Assembly: GCF_024585165.1 (NCBI RefSeq)
Contig: NZ_CP029008.1
Location: forward strand, 2,294,001-2,358,000
Direction: 5' to 3'
DNA: 64,000 nucleotides
Origin: Bradyrhizobium sp. WBOS07
Lineage (GTDB): Bacteria > Pseudomonadota > Alphaproteobacteria > Rhizobiales > Xanthobacteraceae
Shown here: positions 37,328-44,664 of the stretch, piece after piece
Numbering within the stretch: the stretch's first letter is position 1
Layout: the number at the start of each line of letters is the position of its first letter
Position numbers and translations under genes: made by a program
The notes under the pieces: model-generated
What the model was told of the DNA's origin: nothing
The model's input: the letters and a program-made list of their open reading frames with translations, nothing else
Databases searched by the model: none

Positions 37328-37501
37328 CCCCGCTCGTCCGGCAAGCCCTGACAGTTCAACGTGGATGGCGCCGTCAATCGAGTTGAGAATCCCGGTCTAA
37401 GCCGTGGACAGAGCGAGAAAATCCTCGCTCCTGCCGCGACTTTCGGCAGCCACGCCCGCTATTGACCTCCGCGCCCCATCCCCCTACACAGCGCGGGCCG
37501 A

Positions 37502-37520
37502 AAGCATGATCCGGAAACAG
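37502..37520. repeat. Partial copy of the AAGCATGATC repeat (family F)
   Basis: AAGCATGATCCGGAAA matches one arm of the full copy at 54798-54845 in reverse complement. Only one arm is present here, followed by CAGCCGGTTTTT. Confidence 0.6.
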
Positions 37521-37621
37521 CCGGTTTTTCCCCGCGACGCAAATCGCGCGTTGCGGCAAGACATGCTTCTCGAATGTCCGAACACGATGGCGATCTTCGT
37601 CAAAGCCATCAGCGGCCATGG

Positions 37622-37697
37622 GAGCGCGTAGCTCAGCCGGTAGAGCACGTGACTTTTAATCACGGGGTCCTGGGTTCGAGCCCCAGCGCGCTCACCA
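37622..37697 (+). tRNA. tRNA-Lys (anticodon TTT)
   Basis: Acceptor stem GAGCGCG (37622-37628) pairs with CGCGCTC (37687-37693). The D arm is GCTCAGCCGGTAGAGC, the anticodon arm CGTGA-CTTTTAA-TCACG with anticodon TTT, and the T arm CTGGG-TTCGAGC-CCCAG. The discriminator is A and CCA (37695-37697) is encoded. It reads all lysine codons with wobble. The A/T-rich accessory genes begin directly downstream, so its 3' end is a plausible integration site. Confidence 0.97.
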
Positions 37698-37927
37698 ATA
37701 AAATCAACCAGTTAGGTTACTCTCGGAAGTCCCACCCTCCCATAAAGCTTAGGTGTGGGAGGTTTGTGGGAGGGACGCTAGACTACATCCACAGCGCAGC
37801 AACACGTCGCTGACCTCTTGCGAGTAGTCCAACGACTCGCCCACAACTTCGCTTGTGACTGATCCCAGACTCGTTGTTTTAGTAGCTCATCAAATCGGGT
37901 TAGTTTGGAGCGGTCCCTAGCGCTCCC

Positions 37928-38929
37928 ATGGAAATATTGATGGCGAAGGCCGACCACATCAAAAAGCTCGTGGCCAGTTTCGGCAGGTCACAGGAATTCC
38001 GAGCGGCGACGCTAAGAATCATCGATGATGCTGCGAACCAGGGCAAAAAGCCGTTCGCGGATGCCCTTCGGAAAATCCTCGATGCGAACGTCCGTCCCGA
38101 CTATCAAGCAACCCAACCGAGCTTGACCAGTCTAGGGTCGCAGATTGATCCAGCGATCAGCCTGATCGACGAAATCAAAGTGTCCCGGGGGCTAAGGGAC
38201 ATCGTCCTAAACTCTGAAACCCGAGCGCTAGTGGAAGGGATGATCGAGGAACGCCGCCGGGGCGAGGTGCTTCGACGGCATCGACTGCCGTTGACGACCC
38301 GCGTTCTGTTTGCGGGCCCGCCAGGCTGCGGGAAGACACTCTGCGCAGAAGTGCTATCTAGAGAGCTTTCGCTTCCGCTGTACACCGCAAGGATCGACGT
38401 AATAGTTTCTTCTTTCTTGGGCGAAACGGCAAGCAATCTACGCCGATTGTTCGAGTTAGCGACCCGTCAGCCTTGTATATTGTTTCTCGATGAATTCGAC
38501 GCCATTGCGAGAAGTCGCGCCGACACGACCGAGCACAATGAATTGCGCCGCGTTGTGAACAGCCTGCTTCAAATGATTGAGCGATTTCGCGGGCCGGGAT
38601 TGGTTATTGCTGCAACAAACCTTCCGCAATTTCTTGACGAAGCCATTTGGCGTCGGTTCGATGAAGTCATCTCGTTTGAACCGCCTGGGCAGCGCGAGAT
38701 CGCGTCGCTGCTGGCCCGCCAATTCGCGAATTTTCCGCCGCAGTTCGATCTCGAAAGCATGAGTACAAAGCTTGTCGGTATGTCGTATGCCGACATTGAA
38801 CGCGTATGTATCGATGCCATTAAAAAAGCGGTGTTGAAGACGCGCAAATCCGTCAGTGAGACAGAGTTTGTCGCAGCGTTGCGGCAGGAGTTGCGCCGAA
38901 AAGGACTAACAACATCGGCAAAGCCGTAG
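37928..38929 (+). CDS. AAA+ ATPase paired with an S8 peptidase
   Basis: 333 residues from the ATG at 37928 (a second ATG at 37940). One classical AAA module: Walker A GPPGCGKT (residues 130-137), Walker B CILFLDEFDAI (183-193), sensor-1 asparagine N231 in AATN, arginine fingers R242-R243 in WRRFDEV, and a lid with MSYADIERVC. The N-terminal 115 residues are helical and not recognised; they may bind a substrate or partner. Six bases separate it from the peptidase gene, so the two form an operon. FtsH/spastin-like ATPases often form hexamers; here it may gate or sense for the peptidase. Confidence 0.88.
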   Translation: MEILMAKADHIKKLVASFGRSQEFRAATLRIIDDAANQGKKPFADALRKILDANVRPDYQATQPSLTSLGSQIDPAISLIDEIKVSRGLRDIVLNSETRALVEGMIEERRRGEVLRRHRLPLTTRVLFAGPPGCGKTLCAEVLSRELSLPLYTARIDVIVSSFLGETASNLRRLFELATRQPCILFLDEFDAIARSRADTTEHNELRRVVNSLLQMIERFRGPGLVIAATNLPQFLDEAIWRRFDEVISFEPPGQREIASLLARQFANFPPQFDLESMSTKLVGMSYADIERVCIDAIKKAVLKTRKSVSETEFVAALRQELRRKGLTTSAKP

Positions 38930-38935
38930 TGCCAG

Positions 38936-41284
38936 ATGGCAACTTTCCCGCACTTGCCGCTGGAACGATTGGAGCGTTTTGCCGACCGGCGCCGCGTCCC
39001 GGCTCCCCTGGGGCCGCCGCAGCGGCAAGCCCCAACACACGCGGCAAGTATCACAACTGAAATTGACAATGCCGTTAGGCAGCAAGTAGCGCTTCCGCGC
39101 ATCGAGGGGATCGATCCTGAACTAATCTTGAAGGTGACTCTTGCTTCGCCTGTTCAGGAGGATAGCTGGAGAACTGCGGGATTAAAGGTGCTCTCGCAGG
39201 AGCCCAACAACATACTGGTTTTATTTTCCGATGACGTGGAGTTGCGCGAATTTCGCGCGCGGCTGGGGCAGTATCAGTTGGGCCCAGTCGCGGGGCGACC
39301 AAACCCCGCATACAACTCGCTGTTCGCTTCCATTGAAAATATCGGAAGCATTACGTCAGAGGATCGAATTGGCCCGCGAATGCGGTCCGAAGAACTACTT
39401 ACTCCGGCGCATATTAGGAACGACGCGGAGTTTGTGGTTGATGTCGAACTTTGGGATGCGCCAGCCCGTCTTGAGCGCGAAGTACGCGTTCAATGCCTGA
39501 CGAACCATATCGAGGCGGCGGGTGGATCGGTTCATTCGCGATACATTGGAACTGCTGGTCTGATTGTTGTACGCGTGCGCTTGCAGGGGGCGCTTCTGCG
39601 GAATGTGCTTGAATTACCGGCAGTCTCCCGTGTGGACTTTCGTCCTATCCCCGATCTTGGTAACCGGGACGTTCCTCCGATTACCGTGGCGGATCAGCCG
39701 CCGCCAATTGTGCCACCGCCCGACGCACCGATTATCGGAATAATCGACAGCGGAAGCGTTGAGCATCCGCTACTACTCCCTACCCTGTCAGCGGCAGTTG
39801 GTATTCCGGATGAGATCGGGACTGCCGACATATGGGGACACGGTACCAAAGTCGCAGGTATTGCAGCCTACGGTGACGTGCGAGAGTGCGTAGAGCGGCA
39901 AGTCTTCGAGAGTCCGGTGCGAATTGTTTCCGTCAAGGTCGTCAATGACCAAGGGCAATTCGACGACCTAAACACTATCCCCGAGGTGATGCGCCAAGCA
40001 CTCGTCGCGCTACATGAGCGGGGTTGCAGGATCGTCAATGTCTCGCTGGGTGATCAGTATCGAATTCCATATGACGGCGGGCGTGTATCTCAATGGTCGG
40101 CAGTGCTCGATCAACTCGCGCGCGAACTCGATATCGTCATCATTGTATCTGCTGGTAATTCCGCCAGCGGAGCCCGGGCCCCATGGGGAGCGCCAGAGAA
40201 TATCATTGGTGCTTACCCAGATTATCTAATTGCCGCCGACAATAGGATCGTCGAACCCGCGACGGCAGCTATCGCATTGACGGTGGGGAGCCTCGCGCAT
40301 GCCAACGGTCTGCCCGCAGATATGGACGGCGTCGAGTTGCAGGCGATCACTACCTCCGGCACGCCGTCTCCGATTACGCGGTCAGGGCCGGGAATAAACA
40401 AGTCAATCAAACCAGACCTAGTGGACTACGGCGGAACCTGCATCTTCGATGGAGCAACCCAGAGGATCGCAACGGGCGAGAATTATGCAAGTTCTGGCAT
40501 GCTGACTTTCCGGGCCGAATACTTGCAAGGCCTGTTGACTGCCGCGACCGGCACCTCAATGGCCGCACCTCGTGTAGCGTATAAGGCCGCCCTCTTGTTG
40601 CGAGCTTTGCCGCAAGCGTCGGCCAATATGATAAGGGCTTTGCTCGCGTTGTCGGCGAAACATCCGCCCGAAGCAACTCAATCGCTAGCCTGCCTAGGCA
40701 ACGATGGTGCGCGATTGTGTTTGGGGTATGGAATGCCCGATGCATTTCGAGCTCTGCACTCCGAAGAAGCCCGCGTCATTATGATCGCGGATCGTCAGGA
40801 GTTGCCAGTTGATCAGTTTGCCTTGTATCGCGTGCCGCTGCCAAAGGATTTCCAAACCACGAAGGGAAACCGTCATATCAAGGTAAGTTTGGCGTTCGAT
40901 CCACCAGTCCGTCACAGCCGCCTGGAGTATTTGGGCCTGCGGATGAACTATCATCTAATTCGGGGGATGACCTCTGAACAAATTTTCGAGCACTTCCGGC
41001 ATCGCAGCACCGATGAGGCGCCTTTTGACGACTTGCCCAGTACTGCAAAATGCAATCTAGCGCCGTCGCGCGACCTACGGGGAACGAGTACGCTACAATG
41101 TTCGACTTTCAAGATGGCAAGGAATGTCGATAGATACGGCGATGAATATTTTCTAGCTGTGTTTGCAGAGCGTCGTTGGGCCGGTGAGGAAATTACGCAT
41201 CAGCGGTATTCTATCGCCGTTGAGTTGGAGCACGAGAAAGAGATTAATCTATACATCTCATTGCGCGCTCGCGTCAGAGTTTGA
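38936..41284 (+). CDS. Subtilisin-like serine peptidase (S8) with unusual N-terminal region
   Basis: 782 residues, no signal peptide, so probably intracellular. The catalytic triad is intact: D271 (IGIIDSGS), H302 (IWGHGTKVAG), S541 (TGTSMAAPR), with oxyanion N408 (SAGNSA). The first 250 residues are not recognised and include VVRVRLQGALLRNVLELP, which looks like a propeptide or inhibitor-like fold just before the catalytic domain. About 170 residues follow the catalytic domain. The peptidase is presumably held inactive and controlled by the AAA partner. Codon use is unlike the chromosomal flanks. The pairing of AAA ATPase with S8 peptidase is typical of defence-island cassettes. Confidence 0.88.
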   Translation: MATFPHLPLERLERFADRRRVPAPLGPPQRQAPTHAASITTEIDNAVRQQVALPRIEGIDPELILKVTLASPVQEDSWRTAGLKVLSQEPNNILVLFSDDVELREFRARLGQYQLGPVAGRPNPAYNSLFASIENIGSITSEDRIGPRMRSEELLTPAHIRNDAEFVVDVELWDAPARLEREVRVQCLTNHIEAAGGSVHSRYIGTAGLIVVRVRLQGALLRNVLELPAVSRVDFRPIPDLGNRDVPPITVADQPPPIVPPPDAPIIGIIDSGSVEHPLLLPTLSAAVGIPDEIGTADIWGHGTKVAGIAAYGDVRECVERQVFESPVRIVSVKVVNDQGQFDDLNTIPEVMRQALVALHERGCRIVNVSLGDQYRIPYDGGRVSQWSAVLDQLARELDIVIIVSAGNSASGARAPWGAPENIIGAYPDYLIAADNRIVEPATAAIALTVGSLAHANGLPADMDGVELQAITTSGTPSPITRSGPGINKSIKPDLVDYGGTCIFDGATQRIATGENYASSGMLTFRAEYLQGLLTAATGTSMAAPRVAYKAALLLRALPQASANMIRALLALSAKHPPEATQSLACLGNDGARLCLGYGMPDAFRALHSEEARVIMIADRQELPVDQFALYRVPLPKDFQTTKGNRHIKVSLAFDPPVRHSRLEYLGLRMNYHLIRGMTSEQIFEHFRHRSTDEAPFDDLPSTAKCNLAPSRDLRGTSTLQCSTFKMARNVDRYGDEYFLAVFAERRWAGEEITHQRYSIAVELEHEKEINLYISLRARVRV

Positions 41285-41296
41285 TGGGGGATACTT

Positions 41297-41773
41297 TTGT
41301 CGAGTTCAGCGTGGGCACCCACCGTACCGTCCCTGATGATAATCGGGACTTTACTCCTCACTGCATTTTCGAGCGCGGCGCAAGACGCACCCTCGTTGGA
41401 GCAACTGCTTACCAAAGAAGAACAGACTAAACTTGGCATTTCATCAATGCCGCCGGAAAAGCGAGAAACAATACGCGGCGCCTTAATCAGGATGTACGGA
41501 CTTGGCTATCGCACGGCGCGGGGTGCGGATCGTCCAAGCGGCAGCGCCGCCACAACAGGTGTTGTTGAGACACAAGTGGATGGTGAATTTAACGGCTGGG
41601 AAGGTGAAACGGTTGTAAAGCTGATGAACGGTCAGATATGGCAACAGACCGAGTATCATTACGAATACCACTACGCGTACATGCCAAAGGTTTTGGTCTA
41701 TCCCTCTGGTAACGGTTACAAGATGAAGGTGGACGGCTTGTCTAAGCCAATTGGCGTTGCACGCTTGCGCTGA
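41297..41773 (+). CDS. Small exported protein, third gene of the AAA/S8 unit
   Basis: 158 residues. The start is a TTG at 41297 preceded by GGGGGA, 12 bases after the peptidase stop; an ATG at 41336 is an alternative. A signal peptide (MIIGTLLLTAFSSAAQ) leads to a small domain with FNGWEGETVVKLMNGQIWQQ and aromatic YHYEYHYAYMPKVLVYPS. I do not recognise the family; the NGQIW pattern is shared by several short bacterial exported proteins. Close spacing suggests co-expression, but an exported product beside cytosolic partners is odd, so it may be an independent passenger. Confidence 0.7.
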   Translation: MSSSAWAPTVPSLMIIGTLLLTAFSSAAQDAPSLEQLLTKEEQTKLGISSMPPEKRETIRGALIRMYGLGYRTARGADRPSGSAATTGVVETQVDGEFNGWEGETVVKLMNGQIWQQTEYHYEYHYAYMPKVLVYPSGNGYKMKVDGLSKPIGVARLR

Positions 41774-42078
41774 TCACTGGAGATCGGACATGCGCCGCCG
41801 GTCCGGGTATTTTGTAAGACGCTTCGCAATGAAGAAGCATGCTTTTGCTCGGAATTTTCCCTCCCCCCAGAGGCCTTGGTAAAATCGTTTGGACGTGCCT
41901 CGCGGCGCGGCTATTGAGCCCAATTCGCGAGCGCAGCTTCCGCAGCGGCGCGTTCAAGTACCAACTGCTTGCTTACCTGCAAGCGAAGCCGCTGCCGAAG
42001 GACGACTCCAGTAGTCGCCCCGAGATGACTCCCCGCAGCATGCGCCTATCGTGCCTTACCCCTCCAGGCACTTTGGCG
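41774..42078. other. Intergenic stretch without a supported gene
   Basis: About 305 bases between the insert and a small zinc-ribbon-type gene. An open frame runs through from 41839, but its first 60 codons look unlike a protein. I see no repeat, RNA gene or terminator that I can defend. Composition returns gradually to that of the chromosome, so the insert's right end probably lies here. Confidence 0.5.
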
Positions 42079-42240
42079 ATGATCTGCGTAGCGAAGGACA
42101 GTCCGCCCGTTCTGATCTGCTCCCTGTGCAGACGGCCGATGACGTTCTTGGCCACGCTGCCCGCCATCCTCATGCTTCCCGCGGTGCACGCCTACCAGTG
42201 CCGTCCCTGCCTGCGGGTGGACACTATCCCGCTCGCCTAG
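42079..42240 (+). CDS. Very small cysteine-motif protein
   Basis: 53 residues from an ATG at 42079; ATGs at 42025 and 42040 are in frame. Cysteines are arranged as CSLC, then YQCRPC, around PMTFLATLPAI and ending RVDTIPLA, which looks like a zinc ribbon. Similar tiny proteins occur at 48954, 51124 and 59106 in this window. Function unknown. Confidence 0.5.
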   Translation: MICVAKDSPPVLICSLCRRPMTFLATLPAILMLPAVHAYQCRPCLRVDTIPLA

Positions 42241-42479
42241 GCTCTGCAGAGCAGCGTCGGCGTCCGCAGCCCCGACGGGCCGTGACCCGGCGCCGTTCCG
42301 GCCTGCCCGGCATGATCCGATCGGCCAGACGGCCACCAGGTGGGCAGGAACAAAGGCCCCTATCCTGGCTTAAATCTCGCTGGCTCTTCGGCCGAGCTGG
42401 TGGAAACGGCCCCCACTCGCCGGGGCCGCGTATTCTGCGCATGGGTCCTCACGTCGTGGACGAAGAGCGCGACCGGAGG

Positions 42480-42833
42480 ATGATTTTGCGGGTTCTTGTA
42501 GCCGAAGACGAAGACCTGATCCGGGATGTGGTGGTCGACATCCTGGAGACGCATGGGCACGAGGTCATGGAAGCCGATAGCGGCGAGCGCGCGCTTCAGC
42601 TCTGCGCCGAAGCCGCACCTGATCTGTTGTTCACTGACATCAAGCTGGCAGGTTCGCTGTCGGGCTGGGACGTTGCCATCCAGTGCAGACAATCCAATCC
42701 GCGCATGCCGGTCATCTACGCCACCGGCTACACGCACGACGCTCCGCGACCGGTGTCGGGCAGCATCATGCTGCAGAAGCCGTTCAGACTTGAACGTCTG
42801 TTGGATGCAGTGACGTCGCTCACGGGCAAGTAG
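42480..42833 (+). CDS. Single-domain response regulator (CheY-like)
   Basis: 117 residues from the ATG at 42480. Receiver-domain residues are present: E9/D10, phosphoacceptor D53 (LLFTDIKLAG), T82 (YATGY) and K100 (QKPFRLERLL). No output domain. GGAGG abuts the ATG but is well spaced for a TTG at 42486, which would give RVLVAEDEDLI as the start; an ATG at 42441 is also in frame. The QKPF end and the LAGSLSGWD loop match FixJ/hybrid-kinase type receivers common in Bradyrhizobium. No partner kinase is nearby. Confidence 0.85.
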   Translation: MILRVLVAEDEDLIRDVVVDILETHGHEVMEADSGERALQLCAEAAPDLLFTDIKLAGSLSGWDVAIQCRQSNPRMPVIYATGYTHDAPRPVSGSIMLQKPFRLERLLDAVTSLTGK

Positions 42834-42987
42834 GCACGGCCCCAGCCGACCGCCGTCAATGCGCGCCGATCGACAATTGTCTGCCGTCATTTGCGCCGAG
42901 CCGGCCTCGAAAAAGGCCCGCGCCTGCAATCGATCGCGGAACGATTACCTGCCGCAGCAATTTTCTCCTTGGGAGTAGGAGTTGCGT

Positions 42988-43350
42988 ATGCGTCATTCGC
43001 CGTCGATCGTGCCGCTGGATCGTCTGGATCGCGAGATCTACCTCGTTCTGGAGGACTTCGGCGCGCGTGCCGGTTGTGCCTGGCGAGAGACGGACGAGCA
43101 GGATACCGACCGCGAAACGGTGCTGCGGGACTTGCTCTCCGGGCAATACGCCTACCCCCTCAAGATCGTGGCCTTCAACGCCATCGAGGGCTGGTCGCAC
43201 GACGCCACCGAGGACATCGCCAACGCCCTGGCTGATCGCGCGGTCCAGGACGGCATCGACTTATCGCCTGCGCTTGAGGCTTTCGTCAGCGCCAACTCGT
43301 CACGCCCATTCGGTTTTCAACTGGCGCTGCCTTTGCGCGGGGCTGCCTGA
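42988..43350 (+). CDS. Conserved-type hypothetical protein
   Basis: 120 residues from the ATG at 42988, which follows GGAGTAGGAGT. It is acidic, mostly helical by composition, with LREI-type segments such as DREIYLVLEDFGARAGCAW and YAYPLKIVAFNAIEGWSHD. The second phrase recurs in rhizobial small proteins but has no known function. No signal peptide or membrane helix. Confidence 0.7.
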   Translation: MRHSPSIVPLDRLDREIYLVLEDFGARAGCAWRETDEQDTDRETVLRDLLSGQYAYPLKIVAFNAIEGWSHDATEDIANALADRAVQDGIDLSPALEAFVSANSSRPFGFQLALPLRGAA

Positions 43351-43500
43351 CGCGTTTGCGGGAACGAAGGGCCTTCCGCAAACCTTTGCAGGAATGCCGG
43401 ATATCTCACTGGTTCCGAGCGGGGCCGCTCGCCCCCACCCCAAAAACCCGCTGACAACCCTCCGAAAACGTGTACCCTTCATCCAAACCGGAGGAGCGGC

Positions 43501-43671
43501 ATGTTTGAAATCAACGGTTTCGACACGGCGGGTATCGTCAGCCTGAAGCGGCCTTCACTTGCCGCCGCCCTCAAGAAGGCCCGGGAGCTGGTCGAGGACG
43601 GCTGCTGGGACGTTCAGGTCGTTGATCCCTCAGGCCGGGTCTACACCTCGTTCGAGGAGCAAGCTGCCTAG
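43501..43671 (+). CDS. Small hypothetical protein (56 residues)
   Basis: ATG at 43501 follows GGAGGAGC and opens 56 codons: MFEINGFDTAGIVSLKRPSL, then a helical part AALKKARELVEDG, then WDVQVVDPSGRVYTSFEEQ. The beta-alpha-beta-like layout and good ribosome site make it credible. Function unknown. It converges with the next gene. Confidence 0.72.
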   Translation: MFEINGFDTAGIVSLKRPSLAAALKKARELVEDGCWDVQVVDPSGRVYTSFEEQAA

Positions 43672-43683
43672 CTCGGCCTCTCC

Positions 43684-44373
43684 TCAGCTCTCAGGCGCCG
43701 CCGCAGTTGCAGCCGGCACGGTTAGCGGCGCCCCTCCAACCGAGACCGGCCCCACGGGCCCCAGAGGCCCGACAGGTTTGGGCTCCCGCACCATCCGCTT
43801 GCGCATCGCGGTGGACAATCCATAGCGCGCATTCGCTCGTCGGACGGACGAGGTGACGTCCGACATCGCGGAGCTCTGCAGCGAGTCGATCTTCGCGATC
43901 AGCGTCGACAGCTGCGAGGAGATCTTCTTCACGTCGACCCGCTCGTCCGTGATGCTCTGCCGCAGCGACAGCAGCAGCATCGAATCCTGCTGGAGCAGAA
44001 CCGAGTTCTGATCCGCTGCCTGATTGTTCTGCTGCAGCAAGGCGGTGTGTTGCTGCTGGGCTGCCTGAATTTCCTTCAGCGCAGCGACGACCGGATCCGG
44101 CTTTGGCGCGGGCGCGTCCTGGTGCGGCAGCAGCTCAGCCAGGCTGCCGAGGTTCAGCGACGAAAAATCCGCGGGCGAGGTATAGATGGCCGCCGCGCCG
44201 TTGATGGCCAGCGCGCATAGCGAAAAGGCCAGGATCGATTTCCGGCGCGACCGCTTGATCGGTTCCGAAGCTACAGACGTTTCGGGTTCACGCGCTGACG
44301 CGGCGTCAGCCAGGGCGGCGGCGTCGAGCTCTTCGGCAAAGCCTGCCGTTTCGAATGTCGTGGTCACGTGCAT
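43684..44373 (-). CDS. Single-pass membrane protein with Gln-rich coiled coil
   Basis: 229 residues from the ATG at 44373 (another ATG at 44382). A charged N-terminus ends in KRSRRKS, followed by one hydrophobic segment (ILAFSLCALAINGAAAIY). A long helical stretch follows with QQQHTALLQQNNQAADQNS and ISSQLSTLIAKIDSLQ, probably a coiled coil in the periplasm. The C-terminus is Pro/Gly/Ala-rich with a GPLGPVGPV motif. Not a family I recognise. Confidence 0.72.
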   Translation of the reverse strand: MHVTTTFETAGFAEELDAAALADAASAREPETSVASEPIKRSRRKSILAFSLCALAINGAAAIYTSPADFSSLNLGSLAELLPHQDAPAPKPDPVVAALKEIQAAQQQHTALLQQNNQAADQNSVLLQQDSMLLLSLRQSITDERVDVKKISSQLSTLIAKIDSLQSSAMSDVTSSVRRANARYGLSTAMRKRMVREPKPVGPLGPVGPVSVGGAPLTVPAATAAAPES

Positions 44374-44664
44374 GGACCCCAATGAGCGAGCAACAGGAAG
44401 CCGCTCCTGGAAACGCCCTCACGAGGAGTCCCTTGTACGCAGCACCCTTACACAACTGCCTAGAATTGTGAGCATTTCGGATTAATTCCACGTTAGCGGC
44501 GGGGCGGCGCGACGTGCGCTGCGCCCCCGTTCGAGTACGGGGCCTGGCGATCATCCCTGTTTTGCCCGACGGGTCAAACGCCCCCTTCCCGCCGATTCAA
44601 AATGCCTTGTGCCAGCAGCACTTAGCTACTGTGCATGGGGTTGTTTTCGTGTTTTTTTGTCGCC

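Larger units (their letters stand above)
37698..41790. other. A/T-richer accessory insert downstream of tRNA-Lys
   Basis: From the tRNA 3' end to about 41790 the base composition is visibly lower in G+C than both flanks. Codons such as AAA, ATT, TTG and CGA are frequent, and three tightly spaced genes share one strand. The 230 bases after the tRNA hold no gene. They contain a dyad, CCTCCCA and TGGGAGG, around 37727-37755. I found no integrase and no second copy of the tRNA 3' end in the window, so the right edge is set only by composition. Confidence 0.55.

Noticed and set aside
37698..42480. Second copy of the tRNA-Lys 3' end as right attachment site
   Set aside because: I looked for TTCGAGCCCCAGCGCGCTC and shorter parts and found no convincing copy, so no att pair is claimed.
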